In this document: piece after piece, positions 44,975 through 51,775 of the stretch
Numbering within the stretch: the first letter of the stretch is position 1
How the letters are laid out: each line of letters starts with the position of its first letter
Assembly (NCBI GenBank): GCA_964568625.1
Contig: CAZMQG010000012.1
Location: forward strand, 1 to 51,775
Direction of reading: 5' to 3'
From: JBAZAX01 sp964568625
GTDB taxonomy: Bacteria; Babelota; Babeliae; Babelales; RVW-14
Length of the DNA: 51,775 nt
Translations under genes and position numbers: made by a program
Notes under the pieces: generated by a model
What the model saw: the letters and a program-made list of their open reading frames with translations, nothing else
Databases searched by the model: none
What the model was told of the DNA's origin: nothing

Positions 44975-45029
44975 TTTTAAAATGTTTTTAGGAGCTCCAT
45001 CCTATGGAGCTCCTAAAAACATTTTAAAA
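44975..45029. terminator. very long hairpin (26-bp perfect stem, 3-base loop)
   Basis: TTTTAAAATGTTTTTAGGAG then CTCCAT pairs perfectly with its complement across CCT. It lies about 155 bases after the stop of the 45186-45728 gene and about 135 bases before the start of the 44010-44840 gene. The AT flanks allow termination on either strand. The rest of the 345-base intergenic region (44841-45185) shows only a spurious plus-strand frame. Confidence 0.8.
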
Positions 45030-45185
45030 AGCACAAGGCATTTGGAAAAAAAATTTATAACACTTAACCTAAAATTCATCCCAAATAACATCCTCTTCAG
45101 CCTGCGCATTAACCACATATATCCCCCATGCCACACCATCCCTATAATTTTATCCCTAAAATATTGGTCTTTATTAGTTACTTTT

Positions 45186-45728
45186 TTATTTGCGCTTACT
45201 CTTCAAATCTCTCTGACGTTTTACAGCTTTTTGATATGGTGTAAGCCCATAATTTTTTGCCGTAGTATCCCAAAACGAAATTGATTGAGAAACATACCTT
45301 GCCATACCTGAATGCAGAAGAGAGCTATCCTGTAAATTTTTTAAAAATTTGTCTATCTCCCTAATCCCAGCTTTACTTATACTAGGTGTTCTTCCTTTTG
45401 ATACAAATCTTCGAGCATATTTATCAAAGTTTTTCACAGCATTGCAAAAGTTAAGCTGCGTCTGAGCACTCACAGCATCAGTCGATGTTGCTACATAATT
45501 CAAAATTTTATTCAATATAACAAGGTAAGAACTAATAGAAACACGACCCGTCAACTTAGACAAATCATTTGAGACTTGCAAATCCAATTGTGAACCAGCC
45601 GCCGTAGTTACCGCTGTATCCCCTGTATCGATTGATATCGCATCATCCACTCCTGGCATCGCAGCCAAATTGTAAAACGACACCATCACCAATACAATAA
45701 CCCCTAAAATCTTTGAATAATTATTCAT
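45186..45728 (-). CDS. secreted protein of unknown function (180 aa)
   Basis: GGGGAG 8 bases before the ATG at 45728 sets the start, dropping 10 residues of the longest frame. The signal peptide is residues 1-23 (KILGVIVLVMVSFYNLAAM). A Thr/Ala-rich segment (DTGDTAVTTAAGSQLDLQV) is followed by a helical domain (SYLVILNKILNYVATSTDAVSAQTQL..FCNAVKNFDKYARRF) and a basic tail (QKAVKRQRDLKSKRK). Similar small secreted helical proteins occur through this region. No function can be assigned. Confidence 0.68.
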   Translation of the reverse strand: MNNYSKILGVIVLVMVSFYNLAAMPGVDDAISIDTGDTAVTTAAGSQLDLQVSNDLSKLTGRVSISSYLVILNKILNYVATSTDAVSAQTQLNFCNAVKNFDKYARRFVSKGRTPSISKAGIREIDKFLKNLQDSSLLHSGMARYVSQSISFWDTTAKNYGLTPYQKAVKRQRDLKSKRK

Positions 45729-45959
45729 CTTAAAACTCCCCTCTTTCAATAAACACATAACTTAACTAATTTCATAATAGCAATATAAATATTTTAAAAG
45801 CAATATTTTTATAAAAATACGTTCAAACATCGAAAATCTATCTCCATGCCGCTAAATGCTTAATTTTCTTTTAAAATATAGAGTTAAAACATCCCATTGA
45901 GTTAATTTTTGTACAAAATGTAAAATATGCAAATTTTTTTATAAAGAAGGAATCTACAT

Positions 45960-46544
45960 ATGTTCGAGAAAAAATCAGATTATCCTATAAACTCACTTAT
46001 ATTCAAACGCTGGTCCCCACGGGCTATGTCTGGAGAATCTATAACCCAAAATGATTTAATGACTCTTTTCGAAGCTGCTCGTTGGGCTCCATCATCGTAT
46101 AACAATCAACCCTGGAAATTTATCTACGCCATGAGAGATACCCCAGAATGGAAAACTATTTTTAATCTACTGGTCGAATTTAATCAAAATTGGTGTAAAA
46201 ATGCGGCAGTATTAATTGTAATAATCTCCAAAAATAATTTTGATTACAATAACAAAAATTCAAGAACACACTCTTTTGATACCGGCGCTGCCTGGGAAAA
46301 TCTTGCCTTACAAGCTACACACATGAATTTAGTTTCACATGGAATGGAAGGATTTGATTACGATCGTACAAAAAAAGAGTTAGCCATTCCTGATGATTTT
46401 ACGGTAGAGGCTATGTGTGCAATTGGAAAACCTGGAAAAAAAGAAGATCTTTCATCTGACTTACAAAAAAAAGAAATCCCTTCTGATAGGAAACCTATTA
46501 CAGATTTTGTTTTTAATGGAAAATTTAAAAGTAATATAAAATAA
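45960..46544 (+). CDS. nitroreductase-family protein
   Basis: 194 residues with AAGGA 8 bases upstream of the ATG. RWSPRAMSGESIT, FEAARWAPSSYNNQPWKFIYA and FDTGAAWENLALQATHMNLVSHGMEGFD are the FMN-contacting segments of the nitroreductase fold (NfnB/SagB-like superfamily). The protein probably reduces quinones or nitro compounds with NAD(P)H as a homodimer. Physiological substrate unknown. A SagB-like peptide dehydrogenase role would be tempting given the RiPP locus, but it lies 22 kb away and has no SagB features. Confidence 0.88.
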   Translation: MFEKKSDYPINSLIFKRWSPRAMSGESITQNDLMTLFEAARWAPSSYNNQPWKFIYAMRDTPEWKTIFNLLVEFNQNWCKNAAVLIVIISKNNFDYNNKNSRTHSFDTGAAWENLALQATHMNLVSHGMEGFDYDRTKKELAIPDDFTVEAMCAIGKPGKKEDLSSDLQKKEIPSDRKPITDFVFNGKFKSNIK

Positions 46545-46590
46545 CACTTGCACAAGCAAAATTTTGTGTTAAATTCTACCTAGTTCGTTA

Positions 46591-46627
46591 CTCGTGTCAT
46601 CCTGAACTCGTTTCAGGATCCATGGAT
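46591..46627. repeat. dispersed palindromic repeat upstream of tRNA-Gly
   Basis: GTCATCCTGAACTCGTTTCAGGATCC has a TCCTGAA / TTTCAGGA hairpin and the typical wording of a repeat family found in many bacterial intergenic regions. It is 20 bases before the tRNA. Confidence 0.5.
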
Positions 46628-46646
46628 TAATCACACCTCAATTGTT

Positions 46647-46722
46647 GCGGGAATAGCTCAATTGGTAGAGCATCGCCTTCCCAAGGCGAGGGTCGCGGGT
46701 TCGAGTCCCGTTTCCCGCTCCA
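46647..46722 (+). tRNA. tRNA-Gly (anticodon CCC), CCA encoded
   Basis: 76 bases. Acceptor stem GCGGGAA/TTCCCGC, D arm AGCTCAATTGGTAGAGC, anticodon stem TCGCC/GGCGA with loop TTCCCAA (anticodon CCC), and T arm CGGGTTCGAGTCCCG. The 3' CCA is encoded. Confidence 0.96.
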
Positions 46723-46899
46723 TGATTTCTTCAAGCTATCAAATATAAATCTAAGTTACTCGTTTAATCAGTCCGTTTTTATTCGACTGGAATTTTGTTT
46801 GCTTCTTAGAGTTTTACATCTTTACAAAATTTAATTTTATAATAAAATTCATTCCACATGTAAAATAACATCCAATATCCTTTAACAAAAGAGATCTAC

Positions 46900-47733
46900 A
46901 TGAAAAAGCATTGCTCTATAGCATCCATATTTTTATTTTCTACTATTCTTCCTATTTTTACAGCCTTTGGATATGACCCAGTTCAATCCATAAGTGAAAT
47001 TCCTTCAAAAATATCTTTTTATTGTGAAAAAAATCCAACGCTTCAGCCAATTCTGTTTACAGATCTAGACGACACTTTAATAAAATCCACACACCCTCTT
47101 GGATGGGGATCTGATCAGTGGTTCTCTTCAATGTATAGCCACCTAAAGAAAAATAATATTAAAAATCCATTAGACATAATTTTTGGCGTGGTAACTTTCG
47201 TAAATGCATTTTTTGCCAATCAACCAACAGATGAACAATTTATAATAAAAACAGAAGAAATCGTTCCTAAAGCATTAAACGCAATTAAAATGGAAAGCAT
47301 ACCTGTTTTTGGATTAACAGCCAGAACTTTTATTTTAAAAGACTTTACACAAAAATATCTAAAGGACTTAGGGATTGTCTTTTCGAGAATTAACAAAACG
47401 TCAGAAGAAGAAATTGTAATAAATGAAGAAACCGCGTGGAAGGCAATTTATTCTAATGGCACAATTTTTTGTAGCGGTAACAATAAGGGAAAAATTATTT
47501 TAGAATTTTTTGATAAACTTGAAAGTTTCGATACAAAAAAGACAATAGTATTCGTAGTTGACGATCAAACAACAAATCTTGATAAAATCCAACAAGAACT
47601 TCAACAAAAAGGAATTGCCTGTGTTTGTTTCCATTATTTTCCCCAAGAAACCAACCCCAATTTTAAACTTGATCCAATAACACTCTCATGGCTAAATCTG
47701 ATAATAAGAAACAATCAGGGAGCAGAACATTAA
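46900..47733 (+). CDS. secreted DUF2608/HAD-like protein (277 aa)
   Basis: GAGATCTAC lies before the ATG and the signal peptide is residues 1-24 (SIASIFLFSTILPIFTAFG). FTDLDDTL (53-60) is HAD motif I with the nucleophile Asp55 and Asp57, FGLTAR provides motif II (Thr), and FVVDDQTTNLDKI is motif III/IV. This secreted HAD arrangement is that of DUF2608, a family seen mostly in intracellular bacteria such as Legionella relatives. It is probably a phosphatase acting outside the cytoplasm; substrate unknown. It ends 8 bases before the convergent DedA-type gene. Confidence 0.8.
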   Translation: MKKHCSIASIFLFSTILPIFTAFGYDPVQSISEIPSKISFYCEKNPTLQPILFTDLDDTLIKSTHPLGWGSDQWFSSMYSHLKKNNIKNPLDIIFGVVTFVNAFFANQPTDEQFIIKTEEIVPKALNAIKMESIPVFGLTARTFILKDFTQKYLKDLGIVFSRINKTSEEEIVINEETAWKAIYSNGTIFCSGNNKGKIILEFFDKLESFDTKKTIVFVVDDQTTNLDKIQQELQQKGIACVCFHYFPQETNPNFKLDPITLSWLNLIIRNNQGAEH

Positions 47734-47741
47734 TCTGAATT

Positions 47742-48329
47742 TTATAAAAACACACAACAGCTAAGAATCACAATCACTGTAAACATAACAACAAGTAAGT
47801 TAAAATACTTATTGATAAATGTTTTAACTTGTGATCCCCATATTCGAATCATACCGGCAACAAGAAAAAATCTTGCCCCTCGAGCTAAAAATGAATACCA
47901 AATAAATGGGACAATAGGCAAATGACAAAAACCTGCCGAAATCGTAACAGCTTTATATGGAACAGGTGTAAATCCTGCAATTAAAACAGCCCAATTCTGA
48001 TAAAGTTTGTATCTTGAAACAAGATTTAAAAATGCTTGTTCGGAAAATAACCTTCCAACCAAATTCACCCCAATGCTTTGCCACATCAACGATCCTATCA
48101 TATATCCAAAGATTCCACCTAAGACAGAAGCTATTGTAGCTAACCCAGCATAAAAAAAAGAACGTTTGTTATTATGAACGCAATAAAGAATTAGCAACGG
48201 ATCTACTGGAATAAAAAAAATTGAAGATTCAATAAAAAATAGAAGAAACAACCAAAACAGCGCGTGGGGCGAATCTACTTTTTCGCCCATCCAGTCATAA
48301 ACATTGCGAATAAATCTAAAAACAAACAT
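47742..48329 (-). CDS. DedA-family membrane protein (YqaA-like)
   Basis: 195 residues with four to five hydrophobic segments. FFIESSIFFIPVDPLLILY, a Gly-rich segment ASVLGGIFGYMIG and AGFTPVPYKAVTISAGFCHLP..F are the DedA/SNARE-associated motifs, the last with the conserved Pro-x-Pro/Lys and Gly. DedA proteins are proposed lipid scramblases or flippases. It is a single gene downstream of glyQS (25 bases), so the two are probably co-transcribed. Confidence 0.85.
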   Translation of the reverse strand: MFVFRFIRNVYDWMGEKVDSPHALFWLFLLFFIESSIFFIPVDPLLILYCVHNNKRSFFYAGLATIASVLGGIFGYMIGSLMWQSIGVNLVGRLFSEQAFLNLVSRYKLYQNWAVLIAGFTPVPYKAVTISAGFCHLPIVPFIWYSFLARGARFFLVAGMIRIWGSQVKTFINKYFNLLVVMFTVIVILSCCVFL

Positions 48330-48354
48330 CGCTATCCCTACGAGTAAACACTCT

Positions 48355-49662
48355 TTATTTAATTAATTTCGTCAAATATTCTGGCAATTTATCAATTGCA
48401 ACACGCTCCTGAACCAATGTATCTCTATTTCGGGCAGTAACCATTCCATCTTCAAGACTTTCAAAATCAAAAGTAAAACAGACAGGAGTTCCAACCTCAT
48501 CTTGACGACGATATCTCTTTCCAATTGAACCGGAAGTATCATACTGAACACGAAATCCTTGTTTTTTCAAATCAAAGAATACTTTTTCGCTTTGTTCTTT
48601 AAGTTTGTTTGTTAAAGGTAAAATTGCAGCAGTGATTGGCGCAACTTTCGGATGAAGCCTCAAGACAATTCTAGCCTCTCCGTCAACTTCATCTTCGTAG
48701 TAAGCATCAAATAATAAAGTTAAAAATAAGCGATCAACACCAACTGAGCATTCTACTACATATGGAATATAAGATGTCTTTGTTTCTTCATCAAATACAG
48801 CTAATTCTTTCCCAGAAAATTTTGAGTGTTGTGATAAATCAAAGTTGGTTCGATTTGCTATTCCTTCAAGTTCTTTCCAACCAAATGGGAAATTATACTC
48901 AACATCAAAGCATGCTTTTGCATAGTGCGAAAGTTCATCTTTGGCATGAGGTCTAATTCTAATTTTTTCAGGATTTAAACCAATGCTCTTAAAAAATTCT
49001 TGTCTACGAGCAACCCATAAATCAAAGAATTTGTCAGATTCTTCGCCTTTGCAGAAAAACTCCATTTCCATCTGCTCAAATTCTCTCATTCTAAACAAAA
49101 ACTGTTTTGGAGTAATTTCGTTACGAAATGCCTTACCGATCTGAGCAATTCCAAATGGAACCTTTACTCGATAACTAGACATCACATTTTTGAAGTTAAC
49201 AAAAATAGCTTGTGCTGTTTCCGGACGCAAGTAAGCAATACTACTTGCATCGGACACAGCTCCAACTTGAGTTTGAAACATAAGTTTAAATTGCCTGATC
49301 TCTGTCCATTTCTTAGAGCCACAATTTGGACATCCATCTTCAAGCTTAAATTCGTCAGCCCTAAAACGTTTTTTGCATTCCATGCAATCTACCAATGGAT
49401 CGCTGAAATTATCAACGTGACCTGAAGCTTTCCAAACCTCAGGCGCCCCCAAAATTGCCCCATCAACAAACACAACTTCTTCGTGGAAACTGGACATGTG
49501 CTCTAACCAAGCATTTTTGATGTTTTGTTTAAGCAGCGCACCTAATGGACCAAAATCATATACACCGTTAAGTCCTGAATAAATTTCTGCCGAAGGATAA
49601 ACAAATCCTCTTCGCTTACACAATGAAACTATTTTTTCAAGCGTTACAGTAGATGATGCCAT
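48355..49662 (-). CDS. glyQS: glycyl-tRNA synthetase, single-chain (alpha2) type
   Basis: 435 residues, AGGA before the ATG. LCKRRGFVYPSAEIYSGLNGVYDFGPLGALLK is the archaeal/eukaryotic-type GlyRS N-terminus, continued by a zinc-like CMECKKRFRADEFKLEDGCPNCG pair of CxxC, class II motif 2 (FRNEITPKQFLFRMREFEQMEMEFF) and motif 3 (VDRLFLTLLFDAY). The C-terminal anticodon domain is shorter than in the eukaryotic enzyme. It charges tRNA-Gly, one copy of which is encoded 1.6 kb away. Confidence 0.96.
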   Translation of the reverse strand: MASSTVTLEKIVSLCKRRGFVYPSAEIYSGLNGVYDFGPLGALLKQNIKNAWLEHMSSFHEEVVFVDGAILGAPEVWKASGHVDNFSDPLVDCMECKKRFRADEFKLEDGCPNCGSKKWTEIRQFKLMFQTQVGAVSDASSIAYLRPETAQAIFVNFKNVMSSYRVKVPFGIAQIGKAFRNEITPKQFLFRMREFEQMEMEFFCKGEESDKFFDLWVARRQEFFKSIGLNPEKIRIRPHAKDELSHYAKACFDVEYNFPFGWKELEGIANRTNFDLSQHSKFSGKELAVFDEETKTSYIPYVVECSVGVDRLFLTLLFDAYYEDEVDGEARIVLRLHPKVAPITAAILPLTNKLKEQSEKVFFDLKKQGFRVQYDTSGSIGKRYRRQDEVGTPVCFTFDFESLEDGMVTARNRDTLVQERVAIDKLPEYLTKLIK

Positions 49663-49832
49663 GGTACATCCTATTTTAAAGCGTTAAACATCAAATTTAG
49701 CATGATCTAAGATACCATAAAACTTAATGTTTAAAAACACAAAATTAAATGAGGCAGAGAACTATCAAGTCCCCTGCCTACCTATATGTTACCTGTATGT
49801 TAATGGTAAAAATGAAATATTCAGACAATTAT

Positions 49833-50891
49833 TTACAATAAAAATATGCCTTTATCTAAACATTCTTTCACCATTGCATCGGGCCAAACACTTACTTGTA
49901 CCTCTCCAATGTGAGCTTTTTTTAATAAAAACATACACAATCTGGACTGTCCAATCCCCCCACCAATGGATAAAGGTAATTTGTCGTCCAAAAGCATTTT
50001 ATGAAACATTAGTTTTTTTCTATCCTCTTTGCCCACAATTTTAAGCTGCTCTTCCAAAGCTGTCTTATCTACACGAATTCCCATCGAAGACAATTCAAAT
50101 GCCATTTTTAAAACAGGGTTCCAAACTAAAATATCACCATTAAGGCCCTTAAATCCATCATAAGTTGAAGTCGACCAATCATCATAATCAGGAGCTCGAC
50201 CATCGTGAGGAACGCCATCCTTTAAATCTCCACCTATCCCTATTAGGAAAACCGCACCATATTTCTTGCAAATCTCATTTTCTCGTTCTTTTCGTGAGAG
50301 TGAAGGGTATAAATCTTCCAGCTGCTCTGCATGTATAAAATGAATATCCATAGGAAGAGAAGGCTTCATTTGCGGAAAATGCATCGCTAGTTCAAGCTCT
50401 GCTCCAACTATAGTTTTATAAATTTTACTAACTATCATCTTTAAGAATTCAATATTACGATTTTGCTTGGTAATAACCCTTTCCCAATCCCACTGATCAA
50501 CATACAAAGAGTGTAAAGCATCAAGATCTTCGTCGGCACGAATTGCATTCATATCCGTGTAAATACCCTCACCTGGCAAGAAGCCATGACTCCCCAATGC
50601 CATTCTTTTCCATTTTGCAAGGGAATGCACAATAACAGCCCTTGAGTCATTATCAGACTTTACAAAAAAAGACACCGGACGTTCTGTTCCATTTAAATCA
50701 TCATTAATCCCAGTCCCATCTCTAACAAAAATGGGAGCAGTAACTCTGGTTAAATTAAGAACTCTCGCTAACTCTTCTTGAAAATTCTTTTTAATTAAAT
50801 AAATTGCTTTTTCAGTATCTCGCAGTCCCAGTAATGACGAATATTTTTCGTAATCACCTTTTTTTATTTTAGACTCCTGAACACACAACAT
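49833..50891 (-). CDS. asnA: aspartate-ammonia ligase (asparagine synthetase A)
   Basis: 352 residues from the ATG at 50891, which has AGGA 6 bases upstream; the frame runs six codons further without support. NFQEELARVLNLTRVTAPIFVRDGTGINDDLNGTERPVSF is the AsnA N-terminal region, followed by ALHSLYVDQWDWE and the class II-synthetase-like ending LSIGGGIGQSRLCMFLL. The enzyme makes asparagine from aspartate, ammonia and ATP in the cytoplasm. It is preceded by a leader containing an Asn-rich reading frame and a terminator (50921-51069), so transcription is probably attenuated when charged tRNA-Asn is plentiful. asnS is encoded 9 kb away. Confidence 0.96.
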   Translation of the reverse strand: MLCVQESKIKKGDYEKYSSLLGLRDTEKAIYLIKKNFQEELARVLNLTRVTAPIFVRDGTGINDDLNGTERPVSFFVKSDNDSRAVIVHSLAKWKRMALGSHGFLPGEGIYTDMNAIRADEDLDALHSLYVDQWDWERVITKQNRNIEFLKMIVSKIYKTIVGAELELAMHFPQMKPSLPMDIHFIHAEQLEDLYPSLSRKERENEICKKYGAVFLIGIGGDLKDGVPHDGRAPDYDDWSTSTYDGFKGLNGDILVWNPVLKMAFELSSMGIRVDKTALEEQLKIVGKEDRKKLMFHKMLLDDKLPLSIGGGIGQSRLCMFLLKKAHIGEVQVSVWPDAMVKECLDKGIFLL

Positions 50892-50920
50892 CGATCTTCC
50901 TTTCATCATGGGGTTAAACT

Positions 50921-50952
50921 AAAAAACCCCAGCTCTTTTAAGCTGGGGTTTT
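50921..50952 (-). terminator. attenuator terminator in the asnA leader
   Basis: A 12-bp stem around a 6-base loop ending in six T on the minus strand, located 30 bases before the asnA ATG. No plus-strand gene ends nearby, so it has no other gene to serve. Confidence 0.9.
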
Positions 50953-51050
50953 TATTTTTATTCTTGGTTTTATTTAAGGTTTTAACCGCACCCCAGCACA
51001 ACCAATCTCTTGGTTATTATTATTTTGATTATTCAAATTAATAAGCTGGG
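50921..51050 (-). promoter_or_regulatory. asnA transcription attenuator (trp-type)
   Basis: Reading the minus strand, four segments occur in order. A: CCCAGCTT (51050-51043). B: GCTGGGGT (50997-50990). C: AAAACCCCAGCT (50952-50941). D: AGCTGGGG then T6 (50934-50921). A pairs with B (6-7 bp), B with C (8 bp) and C with D (12 bp, loop TAAAAG, then U6: a terminator). A lies just before the Asn codons of the leader frame and B just before its stop. Stalling at Asn codons covers A and frees B to capture C (read-through); a ribosome at the stop covers B and lets C-D terminate. Pairings are seen directly; the mechanism is inferred by analogy with the trp and his leaders. Confidence 0.8.
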
Positions 51051-51069
51051 AACTGATTAAAACTATCAT
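50974..51069 (-). CDS. asnA leader peptide, 31 aa, Asn-rich
   Basis: The frame runs from the ATG at 51069 to TAA at 50974. Residues 10-20 read INLNNQNNNNQ, so seven of nine consecutive codons (11-19) specify Asn (six AAT, one AAC). Downstream residues are EIGCAGVRLKP. It overlaps attenuator segments A and B exactly where a control peptide should. No clear Shine-Dalgarno sequence precedes the ATG, the main weakness. A stable product is not expected; its translation is the sensor. Confidence 0.78.
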   Translation of the reverse strand: MIVLISSQLINLNNQNNNNQEIGCAGVRLKP

Positions 51070-51122
51070 TATATTTAACTTTTTAATTGGCCTTAAAAAA
51101 CTCACAAATTCTACTGCACATC

Positions 51123-51152
51123 AGTAAAACAAAAATATATAAACAATGTCAA
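51123..51152 (-). promoter_or_regulatory. possible asnA promoter
   Basis: Consensus -35 TTGACA at 51152-51147 and a weak -10 TTTACT 18 bases on (51128-51123). A start near 51116 would give a 5' region of about 47 bases before the leader ATG. A TATAAT at 51073-51068 overlaps that ATG and, if used, would exclude the leader peptide from the transcript. Confidence 0.4.
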
Positions 51153-51187
51153 GGGAAAAATTACTCTCAAATACAAGAACAATATTT

Positions 51188-51216
51188 TTGACACTTTTAT
51201 GTGTTGTTGCTAGAAT
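51188..51216 (+). promoter_or_regulatory. sigma-70-type promoter of the 51270 gene
   Basis: TTGACA (51188-51193), a 17-base spacer, then TAGAAT (51211-51216). Start expected near 51223, 47 bases before the ATG. Confidence 0.8.
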
Positions 51217-51269
51217 TGCGATCCCTTTAGTATAAAACACTGACAAAAATAAGTTTTAGCGAGACAATC

Positions 51270-51749
51270 ATGAATAAGATCAATATTGTAATTTTATGTT
51301 TTTTAACATTTTCATACTTCCAAACAAATGCAATGACAAAATTAGGGGGGACGGGACAAATCTCCGAACAAATAGCTGGTATAAGCATGCAAGTTGCAAA
51401 TTCTTTTAAGCAGACCAATCGTATTAAAAATAGACTTCTGAGACTAAAAGATTTTGATGCCGGTATGAGCGAAGATGCTAAAATTTCAAAAATAACTGAT
51501 TTATTAAGTTCTTACCAAGAAGCCCATAGGCAATTTATTCATCATAGACTAAGATGTAATCCTGAATATTTATTACCCAAATATTTGAAAGAATATTGCT
51601 TTTGTGATTTATGGATACAGGATAAATTTCAAGCCAAGGCTGATGCACTTCTGGGGGGATATGTGCTTGATTTAAACCAGTGGTTTGAAGAGATGAGAAG
51701 CGTGGAATATGAGGCTCTTTTAATCCCATATAGACTGATTAACGGATAA
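51270..51749 (+). CDS. secreted protein of unknown function (159 aa)
   Basis: Signal peptide residues 1-21 (NIVILCFLTFSYFQTNA). A short Gly-rich turn (LGGTGQISEQIAG) is followed by helices (ANSFKQTNRIKNRLLRLKDF, ISKITDLLSSYQEAHRQF) and a region with Cys and aromatics (RCNPEYLLPKYLKEYCFCDLW). It has a consensus promoter and diverges from asnA. No family recognised; it belongs with the many small secreted proteins of this window. Confidence 0.72.
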   Translation: MNKINIVILCFLTFSYFQTNAMTKLGGTGQISEQIAGISMQVANSFKQTNRIKNRLLRLKDFDAGMSEDAKISKITDLLSSYQEAHRQFIHHRLRCNPEYLLPKYLKEYCFCDLWIQDKFQAKADALLGGYVLDLNQWFEEMRSVEYEALLIPYRLING

Positions 51750-51775
51750 ATTTACCTGCTTTTCAAAATTTAATT

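Noticed and set aside
44949..45284. 111-codon plus-strand frame
   Set aside because: It crosses the 26-bp hairpin and the end of the gene on the opposite strand; composition is not protein-like.
45960..46544. Nitroreductase as SagB-like part of the RiPP system
   Set aside because: 22 kb away, a plain short nitroreductase, and no cyclodehydratase genes in the window.
50921..51060. T-box riboswitch as explanation of the asnA terminator
   Set aside because: No T-box consensus (AGGGTGGNACCGCG-like) is seen, whereas an Asn-rich frame with alternative pairings is.
51068..51073. TATAAT as the asnA -10 box
   Set aside because: It overlaps the leader ATG and has no -35 at 16-18 bases; TTGACA at 51147-51152 is a better anchor. 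Kept as a caveat, not excluded.

Overview
The window looks like part of a reduced, AT-rich Gram-negative genome, most consistent with an intracellular or host-dependent bacterium of the Candidatus Dependentiae (TM6) type. This is inferred from gene content, not from a marker phylogeny. Supporting signs are a TolC-like channel and a GT9 glycosyltransferase (an outer membrane), many small secreted proteins without known domains, a secreted DUF2608-type HAD protein, a ThyX/Dcd route to dTMP, and GC-rich palindromic repeats scattered in AT-rich DNA. Rickettsiales or Legionella-like lineages are less likely alternatives.

Layout. 1-14000: three adjacent genes for giant secreted beta-helix proteins. 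They share domains and carry an Asn-rich 'SNA' repeat; the first runs off the window edge and the third contains a 100-N assembly gap. 14289-17096: an M16 metalloprotease on the minus strand. 17188-23416 (plus): a GT9 glycosyltransferase with an embedded repeat, then a TolC-like protein, an Atm1-type ABC exporter, a short Cys-rich peptide gene of 57 codons, a hairpin, and a radical SAM/SPASM enzyme. The last four look like a ribosomally made, post-translationally modified peptide (RiPP) locus. 23533-35933 (minus): phosphohexomutase, three related secreted coiled-coil proteins, an FMN-binding protein, a tight serS-DUF58-membrane protein-hemW run, a TonB_C-like protein, a secreted phosphatase, dnaJ and tRNA-Leu. 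35998-46544: small secreted proteins, an M48-like protease, asnS, the overlapping thyX-dcd pair, rplU and a nitroreductase. 46647-51749: tRNA-Gly, a DUF2608 protein, a DedA-type protein, glyQS, asnA and one more secreted protein.

Two items stand out. First, asnA has a leader with all the parts of a ribosome-mediated attenuator: a 31-codon reading frame with seven Asn codons among codons 11-19, mutually exclusive pairing segments, and a terminator ending in six U about 30 bases before the asnA start. It appears to be a trp-type switch responding to asparagine. Second, the peptide/radical SAM/ABC/TolC cluster is a candidate undescribed RiPP system. The repeat architecture of the surface proteins (11- and 14-residue spacings giving 36- and 47-residue super-repeats) is also unusual.

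Most starts were chosen by Shine-Dalgarno spacing, so several genes begin downstream of the longest possible frame. All functional statements come from reading motifs by eye; no database search was run.
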